Part shown: positions 30,229 to 37,593 of the stretch, piece after piece
How the letters are laid out: every line of letters begins with the position of its first letter
Numbering within the stretch: position 1 is the first letter of the stretch
Assembly: GCF_007049795.1 (NCBI RefSeq)
Contig: NZ_SCFY01000003.1
Coordinates: 186,001 to 250,000 of the forward strand
Direction: 5' to 3'
Origin: Ectopseudomonas mendocina
Lineage (GTDB): Bacteria; Pseudomonadota; Gammaproteobacteria; Pseudomonadales; Pseudomonadaceae
DNA length: 64,000 nt
Translations under genes and position numbers: made by a program
Notes under the pieces: model-generated
What the model was told of the DNA's origin: nothing
The model's input: only the letters and a program-made list of their open reading frames with translations
Database searches by the model: none

Positions 30229-30594
30229 TCAGCCGGCCAGCACCGCATTGAGAGTCTTCAGCAAGGTATCTTCATCGATCGGCTTGGTCAGGTAGTCCTT
30301 CGCGCCCTGGCGCTTGCCCCAGACCTTGTCGGTTTCCTGATCCTTGGTGGTAACGATGACCACCGGGATGTGGCTGGTCTCGGCGTCCTTGGTCAGCTGA
30401 CGGGTCGCCTGAAAACCGTTGAGGCCGGGCATGACGATGTCCATCAGCACCGCATCGGGTTTTTCCTGGCGAGCCAGAGCTACGCCATCGGCGCCATTTT
30501 CCGCTTTGAGTACCTGATGCCCATGCTTTTCCAACATGGCGGTCAGCTTGTACATCTCGGTCGGTGAGTCATCAACAATCAGAATTCGAGCCAT
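30229..30594 (-). CDS. pilH: Response regulator PilH
   Basis: A 121-residue single CheY-like receiver. Acidic pocket in ILIVDDSPTEMYK, phospho-acceptor Asp in VLMDIVMPGLNGF (about residue 52), Thr in IVTTKDQETD, and Lys in YLTKPIDEDT. It takes phosphate from ChpA and, in P. aeruginosa, opposes or drains signalling and affects pilus retraction. ATG 30594 (MARILIVDD) has GGGA 6 bases upstream and equals the P. aeruginosa length; the in-frame ATG four codons earlier is less likely. Confidence 0.96.
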   Translation of the reverse strand: MARILIVDDSPTEMYKLTAMLEKHGHQVLKAENGADGVALARQEKPDAVLMDIVMPGLNGFQATRQLTKDAETSHIPVVIVTTKDQETDKVWGKRQGAKDYLTKPIDEDTLLKTLNAVLAG

Positions 30595-30640
30595 GGTGTT
30601 TCCCAATACAGAAGTGGCGTACGGCGGTCAGGCCGGAACG

Positions 30641-31048
30641 TCAGGAGGCTTGTTCCACTGGGGTGAAGTCAGGCACGTGGGCTTTGATAGCACCGAGCAG
30701 CTCTTCCTTGCTGAAAGGCTTGGTCAGGTACTGGTCGGAGCCGACGATACGCCCCTTGGCCTTGTCGAACAGGCCGTCCTTGGAGGACAGCATGATCACT
30801 GGCGTGGACTTGAAAGCACTGTTGTTCTTGATCAGGGCACAGGTCTGATACCCATCGAGACGCGGCATCATGATGTCGACAAAGATGATGCTGGGATGCG
30901 TGTCGGCAATCTTGGCCAGGGCATCGAAGCCATCGACCGCAGTGATGACATCACAACCCACTTTTTTCAGCAGAGTTTCAGCGGTGCGACGAATCGTTTT
31001 CGAATCGTCGATCACCATCACTTTCAAACCCTCGGTATGCTGTTCCAT
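30641..31048 (-). CDS. pilG: Response regulator PilG
   Basis: A 135-residue CheY-like receiver, first gene of the cluster. It has LKVMVIDDSKTIRRTAE, the phospho-Asp in IIFVDIMMPRLDGYQ (about residue 58), the Ser in IMLSSKDGLFDKAKG and Lys in QYLTKPFSKEEL. PilG promotes pilus extension and adenylate cyclase CyaB activation in P. aeruginosa. The start at 31048 gives exactly the known length; an in-frame extension of 105 codons runs through the gap and is not coding. The promoter of the whole cluster should lie in the 241-base gap before divergent gshB. Confidence 0.96.
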   Translation of the reverse strand: MEQHTEGLKVMVIDDSKTIRRTAETLLKKVGCDVITAVDGFDALAKIADTHPSIIFVDIMMPRLDGYQTCALIKNNSAFKSTPVIMLSSKDGLFDKAKGRIVGSDQYLTKPFSKEELLGAIKAHVPDFTPVEQAS

Positions 31049-31289
31049 GTTCGCCCTACCATCGCCTCGGTGAGTCGTTATATTTGCGTTATCAGTATGC
31101 CTGAGGCCCAGTCTTCGATGGGGCTTGACCCAATCGTCGGGCCTTTTTAGCACACTCTCCAGATGCAATCTATAAGCCTGCCAGGGCAGCTCCACCCTTG
31201 ACCGCGCGGCCCGGCCGGCGCCACCCTGACAGCCATTGTTCGGCGCGGCCAGCCCGGCCTTCGCCCTTATCCCACGGAGTTTATCCCCC

Positions 31290-32246
31290 ATGAGCCTTCG
31301 CCTCGGGATCGTCATGGATCCTATCGCCAGCATCTCCTTCAAGAAGGACAGCTCGCTGGCCATGTTGCTGGCCGCTCAAGCACGCGGCTGGTCGCTGTTC
31401 TACATGGAGCAGCAGGATCTCTATCAGGTTCGCGGTCAGGCTCGCGCCCGCCTGCGTTCCCTGGAAGTGTTCAACGATCCGCAGCGCTGGTTCACCCTTG
31501 GTACGGAACAGGACACGCCGCTCGCCGAACTGGACGTGATCCTGATGCGCAAGGACCCGCCCTTCGATAACGAGTTCGTCTACTCCACCTACCTGCTCGA
31601 GCAGGCCGAGCGCGACGGCGTACTGGTGGTCAATCGGCCGCAGAGTCTGCGCGATTGCAATGAAAAGTTCTTCGCCACCCAGTTTCCTCAATACACACCT
31701 GCGACTCTGGTAAGCCGGCGCCCCGACATTGTGCGCCAGTTTGCCGATGAGCACCGTGACATCATTCTCAAACCCCTTGATGGCATGGGCGGATCGCAGA
31801 TATTTCGCCACCGCGAGGGCGACCCGAATCTCTCGGTGATTCTGGAAACCCTGACTCTGCACGGCCACCAGCAGATCATGGCGCAGGCCTACCTGCCTGC
31901 GATCAAGGACGGCGACAAACGCATCCTGATGATAGACGGGGAACCGGTACCCTACTGCCTGGCACGTATTCCAGCAGCCGGGGAAACACGCGGCAATCTG
32001 GCTGCCGGCGGTCGCGGCGAGGCCAGGCCCCTGACCGACCGCGACCGCGAGATCGCCGCGGCGGTCGGCCCGACTCTTCGTGAAAAAGGGCTGATATTCG
32101 TCGGGCTTGATGTAATCGGCGACCATCTGACGGAAATCAACGTTACCAGCCCGACCTGCATCCGCGAGATCGACGCCGCCTTCGATACCCGTATCGGCGA
32201 ACGCCTGATGGACTGCATTGCCAAAAAGCGCGGACTAAAAGCTTGA
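31290..32246 (+). CDS. gshB: Glutathione synthetase
   Basis: A 318-residue ATP-grasp enzyme that joins glycine to gamma-glutamylcysteine. Features: SLRLGIVMDPIASISFKKDSSLAML at the start, LMRKDPPFDNEFVY, NEKFFATQFP, ILKPLDGMGGSQIF (ATP lid), GDKRILMIDGEPVPY and INVTSPTCIREID (Mg/ATP binding) in order. CGGAG lies 10 bases before ATG 31290. It is divergent from pilG and followed by tonB3 on the same strand, the gene order of the P. aeruginosa pilG region. Confidence 0.96.
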   Translation: MSLRLGIVMDPIASISFKKDSSLAMLLAAQARGWSLFYMEQQDLYQVRGQARARLRSLEVFNDPQRWFTLGTEQDTPLAELDVILMRKDPPFDNEFVYSTYLLEQAERDGVLVVNRPQSLRDCNEKFFATQFPQYTPATLVSRRPDIVRQFADEHRDIILKPLDGMGGSQIFRHREGDPNLSVILETLTLHGHQQIMAQAYLPAIKDGDKRILMIDGEPVPYCLARIPAAGETRGNLAAGGRGEARPLTDRDREIAAAVGPTLREKGLIFVGLDVIGDHLTEINVTSPTCIREIDAAFDTRIGERLMDCIAKKRGLKA

Positions 32247-32261
32247 CGCAAGTGGCAGCCT

Positions 32262-32284
32262 GGCGCCTGCAGCTTGCAGGCGCC
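32262..32284 (+). terminator. Strong GC-rich hairpin after gshB
   Basis: GGCGCCTGCA (32262-32271), loop GCT, TGCAGGCGCC (32275-32284): a perfect 10-base stem starting 16 bases after the gshB stop. No T-run, so termination efficiency is uncertain. Confidence 0.45.
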
Positions 32285-32334
32285 TACTGCTACCCGGCAG
32301 ACTGCGCGACATTCGAAAGCAGACCCGATACGCG

Positions 32335-33231
32335 ATGAACGCAGCAGCCACCCCACCGACCACCTCCTCCGCCAACGCACGACCGGCGGACCGCCTGGGA
32401 TTCACCCTGTTTCTCGCGGCTGCACTGCACGCGGCACTGATCCTCGGCGTCGGTTTTACCCTGGAGTCTCCGCCGGAAATCAGCAAGACGCTGGAAATCA
32501 CGCTCTCCACCTTCAAGAGCGAAGAAAAGCCCAAAGAAGCGGATTTCCTGGCGCAGGACAACCAGCAAGGCAGCGGCACGCTGGAACATGCAGCAGCCCC
32601 CAAGACCACCGAACAGGCACCCTTCCAGGACAGCGAGGTGCGCAAGGTCACACCGCCCGCCACCCCGCAACAACCCGCCAGCAAACAGGAAGCACCCAAG
32701 GCCGCGGTCGCTACACGTGCACCACAGCAGCAGAAAACTCCGGTCAAACGCGAAGAAACCAAGCCGGTACCTCAAACCCAGCCTGCACCAGTGTTCGACT
32801 CTGCTCAGTTGTCCGCCGAGATCGCCAGCCTGGAGGCGGAGCTTGCCCAGGAGGTTCAGCAGTACGCCAAACGCCCGAAGATCCACCGCCTCAATGCTGC
32901 CTCGACCATGCGCGACAAGGGCGCCTGGTACAAGGACGAATGGCGCAAGAAGGTCGAGCGCATCGGCAACCTGAATTATCCCGACGATGCTCGTCGCCAA
33001 CGCATCTACGGTAGCCTGCGCCTGCTGGTGTCGATCAACCGTGACGGCTCGCTGTACGAGGTCCAGGTGCTGGAATCGTCCGGCCAGGCCATGCTCGACC
33101 AGGCCGCGCAGCGCATCGTGCGCCTGGCCGCGCCCTATGCGCCCTTCACCGGCGACCTGGCTGATATCGACCGCCTGGAGATCATCCGCACCTGGCGCTT
33201 CGAGCGTGGTGATCGCCTGTCGAGCAACTAG
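32335..33231 (+). CDS. tonB3: TonB-like energy transducer (TonB3)
   Basis: A 298-residue protein with an N-terminal membrane anchor (LGFTLFLAAALHAALILGVGF, about 21-41), a Pro/Gln/Glu/Lys-rich middle (about 50-150) that could span the periplasm, a helical part, and a C-terminal TonB domain (IGNLNYPDDARRQRIYGSLRLLVSINRDGSLYEVQVLESSG). The His in the anchor is typical of TonB proteins. No exbB or exbD is nearby. In P. aeruginosa the homologue beside gshB (TonB3) is needed for twitching and pilus assembly rather than iron uptake; neighbourhood supports the same here. Confidence 0.88.
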   Translation: MNAAATPPTTSSANARPADRLGFTLFLAAALHAALILGVGFTLESPPEISKTLEITLSTFKSEEKPKEADFLAQDNQQGSGTLEHAAAPKTTEQAPFQDSEVRKVTPPATPQQPASKQEAPKAAVATRAPQQQKTPVKREETKPVPQTQPAPVFDSAQLSAEIASLEAELAQEVQQYAKRPKIHRLNAASTMRDKGAWYKDEWRKKVERIGNLNYPDDARRQRIYGSLRLLVSINRDGSLYEVQVLESSGQAMLDQAAQRIVRLAAPYAPFTGDLADIDRLEIIRTWRFERGDRLSSN

Positions 33232-33325
33232 AGCGTCGATCGAAACGGCCAGCATACGAAACCGCGGGCGCCCTGCGTTGCCCTATGGCTTGAAGCCCGG
33301 CGGCTTAAAGCCGAAACTAGCCGCC

Positions 33326-33895
33326 ATGAAGAACTCAGCCCCTACCTCGCTCAAGCACCACTTCCTGATCGCCATGCCGCACATGGACGATCCGAATTTC
33401 GCGCAAACCGTCACCTACCTGGTCGAACACAACGAACAGGGCGCGATGGGCCTGGTGATCAACAAGCCCAATGGCCTCAACCTGGCCGATGTGCTGGAGC
33501 AATTACGCCCCGATGAGGAGCCCGCGGCGCTGTGCCACAGCCTGCCGATCTTCGCCGGCGGCCCGGTACAGACCGACCGCGGCTTCGTCCTTCATCCCGC
33601 CGGCCCACAGTTCCAGGCGACCCTGGAGCTGGGCGAGCTGGGGCTTTCGACCTCGCAGGATGTGCTGTTCGCCATCGCCGACGGCAGCGGCCCGGATCGC
33701 TACCTGATCACCCTCGGCTACGCCGGCTGGGATGCCGGGCAACTGGAGGCCGAACTGGCCGACAACGCCTGGCTGACCTGCCCCGCCGACAGCACCATTC
33801 TCTTCGACCTGCCGTTCGACCAACGCCTGAATGCCGCAGCTGCGCGCTTGGGGGTCAACCTCAGCCTGCTGACTTCACAGGCCGGGCACGCCTGA
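33326..33895 (+). CDS. algH: AlgH/YqgE family protein
   Basis: A 189-residue member of the UPF0301 family. It shows LKHHFLIAMPHMDDPNFAQTVTYLVEHNEQGAMGLVINKP at the start and later SQDVLFAIADGSGP and LGYAGWDAGQLE, all conserved. In P. aeruginosa it was named for an effect on alginate; the biochemical role is still unclear. Its TGA overlaps the ruvX ATG by one base (TGATG), so the two are coupled. It starts the algH-ruvX-pyrR-pyrB-pyrC' run. Confidence 0.93.
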   Translation: MKNSAPTSLKHHFLIAMPHMDDPNFAQTVTYLVEHNEQGAMGLVINKPNGLNLADVLEQLRPDEEPAALCHSLPIFAGGPVQTDRGFVLHPAGPQFQATLELGELGLSTSQDVLFAIADGSGPDRYLITLGYAGWDAGQLEAELADNAWLTCPADSTILFDLPFDQRLNAAAARLGVNLSLLTSQAGHA

Positions 33896-34329
33896 TGAGC
33901 GACAAGCCACTGCGCCTGCTGCTGGGCTTTGACTACGGCACCAAGCAGATCGGCGTCGCCGTCGGCCAGGTGATCACCGGCCAGGCCCGTGAGCTGTGCG
34001 TGCTCAAGGCACAGAACGGGGTGCCAGACTGGAGCCGTGTCGAAGCGCTGATCAAGGAATGGCAACCTGACGCCGTGGTGGTCGGCCTGCCACTTAACAT
34101 GGATGGCACGCCCAGCGAGATGAGCGCCCGCGCCGAGAAATTCGCCCGCCGCCTCAACGGCCGCTTCAACCTGCCGGCCTTCACCCACGACGAACGCCTG
34201 ACCACCTTCGAGGCCAAGGGCCAGCGTCTGCGCGAGGGCCAGAGTGGCGGCTATCGCGAGCGCCCGGTCGATGCCATTGCTGCAGCCTTGTTGCTACAGG
34301 GCTGGTTAGAGGAAAACTGCACGGGCTGA
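33895..34329 (+). CDS. ruvX: Holliday junction resolvase-like protein RuvX (YqgF)
   Basis: A 144-residue RNase H-fold protein. The motif LLGFDYGTKQIGVAVGQ holds the first catalytic Asp, VVVGLPLNMDGTPSEMS the second region, and THDERLTTFEAKG and PVDAIAAALLLQGWL the last. Homologues process the 5' end of 16S rRNA and have been proposed to resolve Holliday junctions. It is always paired with algH/yqgE in many proteobacteria. It overlaps algH by one base and lies 30 bases before pyrR. Confidence 0.94.
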   Translation: MSDKPLRLLLGFDYGTKQIGVAVGQVITGQARELCVLKAQNGVPDWSRVEALIKEWQPDAVVVGLPLNMDGTPSEMSARAEKFARRLNGRFNLPAFTHDERLTTFEAKGQRLREGQSGGYRERPVDAIAAALLLQGWLEENCTG

Positions 34330-34359
34330 TCGAGTCAGCCCGCACCAAGGAGTTTCGCC

Positions 34360-34863
34360 ATGCTACCCAACCCCAACGATCTACTGCCGGCCATGGCCAG
34401 CGCCCTGACCCAGCATCTGAATCGGCGCCAGATCAGCGAACCGCGTTTTATCGGCATCCGCACTGGCGGTGTCTGGGTCGCCCAGGCCCTGCTGCAGGCC
34501 CTGAATCGTGACGACGCGCTGGGCGTGCTCGACGCGTCCTTCTACCGCGACGACTTCACCCAGAATGGCCTGCATCCACAGGTGCAACCGTCCGAGCTGC
34601 CGTTCGAGATCGAAGGCCAGCACCTAGTACTGATCGACGACGTATTGATGAGCGGCCGCACCATCCGCGCCGCACTGAACGAACTGTTCGATTATGGCCG
34701 CCCGGCCAGTGTGACCCTGGTCAGCCTGCTCGACCTCGATGCCCGCGAGTTGCCGATTCGCCCCGACGTGGTCGGTGCCACCCTGTCGCTGGCAGCCAAC
34801 GAGCGGGTAAAATTGTCCGGCCCCACGCCGCTGACCCTCGAACTCCAGACGCTCGCCAACTGA
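34360..34863 (+). CDS. pyrR: PyrR, pyr regulator / uracil phosphoribosyltransferase
   Basis: A 167-residue type I PRTase-fold protein. The PRPP-binding loop is [26 protein letters not shown] (VLIDDVLxSGRT motif); the N-terminal part has [15 protein letters not shown]. In Bacillus PyrR binds pyr mRNA for attenuation and also makes UMP from uracil. Only 30 bases separate it from ruvX, so no attenuator of the Bacillus kind fits directly before it. It is followed by pyrB after 10 bases, the Pseudomonas pyrR-pyrB-pyrC' order. Confidence 0.95.
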   Translation: MLPNPNDLLPAMASALTQHLNRRQISEPRFIGIRTGGVWVAQALLQALNRDDALGVLDASFYRDDFTQNGLHPQVQPSELPFEIEGQHLVLIDDVLMSGRTIRAALNELFDYGRPASVTLVSLLDLDARELPIRPDVVGATLSLAANERVKLSGPTPLTLELQTLAN

Positions 34864-34873
34864 GACCCTCGCG

Positions 34874-35881
34874 ATGACGCCACTCGCCGCCAAGCGCCCG
34901 CTGCAGCTGAACGACCAAGGTCAGCTGCGTCACTTCCTCTCACTCGACGGCTTGCCCCGCGAGCTGTTGACCGAAATCCTCGACACCGCCGACTCCTTCC
35001 TCGAAGTCGGCGCGCGCGCGGTGAAGAAAGTCCCGCTGCTGCGCGGCAAGACCGTGTGCAACGTGTTCTTCGAGAACTCCACGCGCACCCGCACCACTTT
35101 CGAGCTGGCCGCCCAGCGCCTGTCGGCCGACGTCATCAGCCTCAACGTCTCGACCAGCTCCACCAGCAAGGGCGAGACGCTGTTCGACACCCTGCGCAAC
35201 CTCGAGGCCATGGCCGCCGACATCTTCGTCGTACGCCATGCCGATTCCGGCGCCGCGCACTTCATCGCCGAGCACGTGTGCCCGAACCTGGCGATCATCA
35301 ACGGTGGCGACGGCCGCCACGCGCACCCGACCCAGGGCATGCTCGACATGCTCACCATCCGCCGCCACAAAGGCGATTTCGAGAACCTCTCGGTGGCCAT
35401 CGTCGGCGACATCCTGCACTCGCGGGTAGCACGCTCGAACATGCTGGCCCTGAAGACCCTGGGCTGCCCGGACATTCGCGTCATCGCGCCGAAGACTCTG
35501 CTGCCCATCGGCCTGGAGCAGGCTTACGGCGTGCGCGTGTTCAGCGATGCCGATGAAGGCCTCAAGGACGTCGACGTGGTGATCATGCTGCGTCTGCAGC
35601 GCGAGCGCATGCAGGGCGGCCTGCTGCCCAGCGAGGGCGAGTTCTACCGCCTGTTCGGGCTCACCGAGCAGCGCCTCAAGCTGGCCAAGCCGGATGCCCT
35701 GGTGATGCACCCGGGGCCGATCAACCGCGGCGTGGAGATCGAGTCGGCAGTGGCCGACGGCCCGCAGTCGGTGATCCTCAACCAGGTCACCTACGGCATC
35801 GCCATCCGTATGGCCGTGCTGTCGATGGCCATGAGCGGGCAGAACGCCCAACGTCAACTCAACGCCGAGGAGGCCAACTGA
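34874..35881 (+). CDS. pyrB: Aspartate carbamoyltransferase catalytic subunit
   Basis: A 335-residue enzyme that condenses carbamoyl phosphate with aspartate, the first committed step of pyrimidine synthesis. Carbamoyl phosphate motif [12 protein letters not shown] is near residues 60-71, the TSSTSKGET loop follows, then [10 protein letters not shown] and [12 protein letters not shown]. The first about 20 residues form an N-terminal extension; in Pseudomonas such extended chains bind nucleotides and make the dodecameric enzyme with PyrC'. The stop overlaps the next ATG by one base, so both subunits should be made together. Confidence 0.96.
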   Translation: MTPLAAKRPLQLNDQGQLRHFLSLDGLPRELLTEILDTADSFLEVGARAVKKVPLLRGKTVCNVFFENSTRTRTTFELAAQRLSADVISLNVSTSSTSKGETLFDTLRNLEAMAADIFVVRHADSGAAHFIAEHVCPNLAIINGGDGRHAHPTQGMLDMLTIRRHKGDFENLSVAIVGDILHSRVARSNMLALKTLGCPDIRVIAPKTLLPIGLEQAYGVRVFSDADEGLKDVDVVIMLRLQRERMQGGLLPSEGEFYRLFGLTEQRLKLAKPDALVMHPGPINRGVEIESAVADGPQSVILNQVTYGIAIRMAVLSMAMSGQNAQRQLNAEEAN

Positions 35882-37152
35882 TGCGTACCGCAATCCTCGG
35901 CGCCCGCGTGATCGATCCAGCCAGCGGCCTGGATCAGGTCACCGACCTCTATATAGATGGCGGCAAGCTGGTCGCCACTGGTCAAGCGCCGGCCGGCTTC
36001 GTTGCCGACAACAGTCTCGACGCCCAAGGCCTTATCGCAGCGCCCGGCCTGGTCGACCTGTCGGTGGCCCTGCGCGAGCCTGGCTATAGCCGCAAGGGCA
36101 GCATCGCCACGGAAACCCTGGCCGCTGCGGCCGGCGGCGTCACCAGCCTGTGCTGCCCACCGTTCACCAAGCCAGTGCTGGACACCTCGGCGGTGGCTGA
36201 GCTGATCCTCGACCGCGCCCGCGAAGCCGGGCACACCAAGGTCTTTCCCATCGGCGCACTGAGCAAGGGTCTGGCTGGCGAGCAGCTCGCAGAACTGGTC
36301 GCCCTGCGCGACGCTGGCTGCGTGGCATTCGGCAATGGCCTGGACAACTTCCGCAGCAGCCGCACCCTGCGCCGCGCGCTGGAATATGCAGCCACCTTCG
36401 ACCTGCAGGTGATTTTCCACTCGCAGGATGCCGATCTGGCCGAAGGCGGCCTGGCTCATGAAGGCCCGACCGCCAGCTTCCTCGGCCTGGCCGGCATCCC
36501 GGAAACCGCCGAAACCGTAGCCCTGGCTCGCGACCTGCTGCTGGTGGAACAAAGCGGCGTGCGCGCGCACTTCAGCCAGATCACCAGCGCCCGTGGGGCC
36601 GAGCTGATCGCCGCTGCCCAAGCCCGCGGCCTGCCGGTGACCGCCGACGTCGCGCTGTACCAGCTGATCCTCACCGACGAGGCGCTGATCGACTTCTCCA
36701 GCCTTTACCATGTGCAGCCGCCGCTGCGCTCGCGTACCGACCGCGACGGCCTGCGCGAAGCGGTGAAAGCCGGCGTGATTTCGGCCATCTCCAGCCACCA
36801 CCAGCCGCACGAGCGCGATGCCAAGCTGGCGCCCTTCGCCGCCACCGAGCCGGGCATCAGCAGCGTACAGTTGCTGCTGCCACTGGCCCTGAGCCTGGTG
36901 CAGGACGGCCTGCTGGATCTGCCGACGCTGCTGGCGCGCCTGACCAACGGCCCCGCCGCCGCACTGCGCCTGCCAGCCGGCAGCCTGAACGTCGGCGGCG
37001 CCGCCGATATCGTGCTGTTCGATGCGCAGGCCTCGACCATCGCCGGCGAGCAGTGGTACTCCAAGGGCAGCAACTGCCCGTTCATCGGCCATTGCCTGCC
37101 GGGCGCGGTGCGCTACACGCTGGTTGACGGGCATATCAGCTACCAGGCTTGA
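35881..37152 (+). CDS. pyrC': Inactive dihydroorotase homologue PyrC' (ATCase structural subunit)
   Basis: A 423-residue amidohydrolase-fold protein. In active dihydroorotases the sequence after PGxxD is HVHLREPG, with two zinc-binding His. Here it reads APGLVDLSVALREPG, so both His are lost (replaced by Ser and Ala). Other zinc positions are also unlike active enzymes. This agrees with the Pseudomonas PyrC', which does no catalysis but is needed to assemble the aspartate transcarbamoylase dodecamer. It is coupled to pyrB by a one-base overlap. An active dihydroorotase must be encoded elsewhere. Confidence 0.94.
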   Translation: MRTAILGARVIDPASGLDQVTDLYIDGGKLVATGQAPAGFVADNSLDAQGLIAAPGLVDLSVALREPGYSRKGSIATETLAAAAGGVTSLCCPPFTKPVLDTSAVAELILDRAREAGHTKVFPIGALSKGLAGEQLAELVALRDAGCVAFGNGLDNFRSSRTLRRALEYAATFDLQVIFHSQDADLAEGGLAHEGPTASFLGLAGIPETAETVALARDLLLVEQSGVRAHFSQITSARGAELIAAAQARGLPVTADVALYQLILTDEALIDFSSLYHVQPPLRSRTDRDGLREAVKAGVISAISSHHQPHERDAKLAPFAATEPGISSVQLLLPLALSLVQDGLLDLPTLLARLTNGPAAALRLPAGSLNVGGAADIVLFDAQASTIAGEQWYSKGSNCPFIGHCLPGAVRYTLVDGHISYQA

Positions 37153-37593
37153 ATGAGTAGGGCGTACTCGCGAAGCAGTACGCCTTTGGCGGGAGTACTG
37201 GGCGTGAGCGGTGGTACCGAACGCTGCATGGGCCGGCGGACTGTTCGCTGGCGCTCCTGAGTCCGCCCTACGCCCTGAAAGCCCGGGTTTCAGTAGTCCT
37301 GGGCGTAAGTTGTGGTGCCACCGGCGGGCTGCTCGCTTCGCGAGCGAGGCCGCTCTACGGGTGGTGTTCCGAGCGGCCGGCGTCCCGGTTCGCTCTGCGC
37401 CCAACGACCAACTTCATCGTTCGCGACAAGCATCGCACTCGCCACGACATTGGACGAAGTAGTGACTCGACGGTCATGATCCACGTCAGGTTAGGCAGCC
37501 GAAATTTTCCAAATGCCACCGCCCTATGACCCCGCTCGCGCCCGAAGGCGCCGGCCTGGCGTCGCGCTGGCCTTGTTCAGGAGCTTTTGATTT
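37153..37593. other. 441-bp gap between pyrC' and fabY
   Basis: No gene is supported. The first 120 bases are repeat copy A (separate entry). A degenerate partial copy follows: 37295-37319 matches 37194-37218 at 20 of 25 positions and is followed by a CGGCGGGCTG-like piece. Short palindromes are AAAGCCCGGGTTT-like (37278-37290) and CTCGCTTCGCGAG near 37331-37343. The last 150 bases are less structured and probably hold the fabY promoter, which I could not place. Confidence 0.6.
37157..37276 (+). repeat. Dispersed repeat, copy A (about 120 bp)
   Basis: Begins GTAGGGCGTACTCGCG, has an internal inverted repeat GGCGTACT...AGTACGCC (37161-37183), and ends GCGCTCCTGAGTCCGCCCTACGC-like. An inverted second copy lies at 57584-57697; the first 35 and last 50 bases are nearly identical between copies while the middle is diverged. 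The two ends (GTAGGGCG and CGCCCTAC) are complementary to each other. No coding capacity. Confidence 0.75.

Noticed and set aside
31049..31289. Clear promoters for pilG and gshB in the divergent gap
   Set aside because: AT-rich pieces such as TTATATTTGCGTTATCAG are present near 31078-31095, but I could not place a convincing -35/-10 pair for either gene.
30641..31363. PilG with a 105-residue N-terminal extension
   Set aside because: The family start (MEQHTEGLKV) is at 31048 and gives the exact known length; the extension has low-complexity non-coding character.
34330..34359. Bacillus-type PyrR attenuator before pyrR
   Set aside because: Only 30 bases lie between ruvX and pyrR, too few for anti-antiterminator, antiterminator and terminator stems.
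37211..37462. 83-codon frame in the pyrC'-fabY gap
   Set aside because: It lies over repeat sequence and has no ribosome site.
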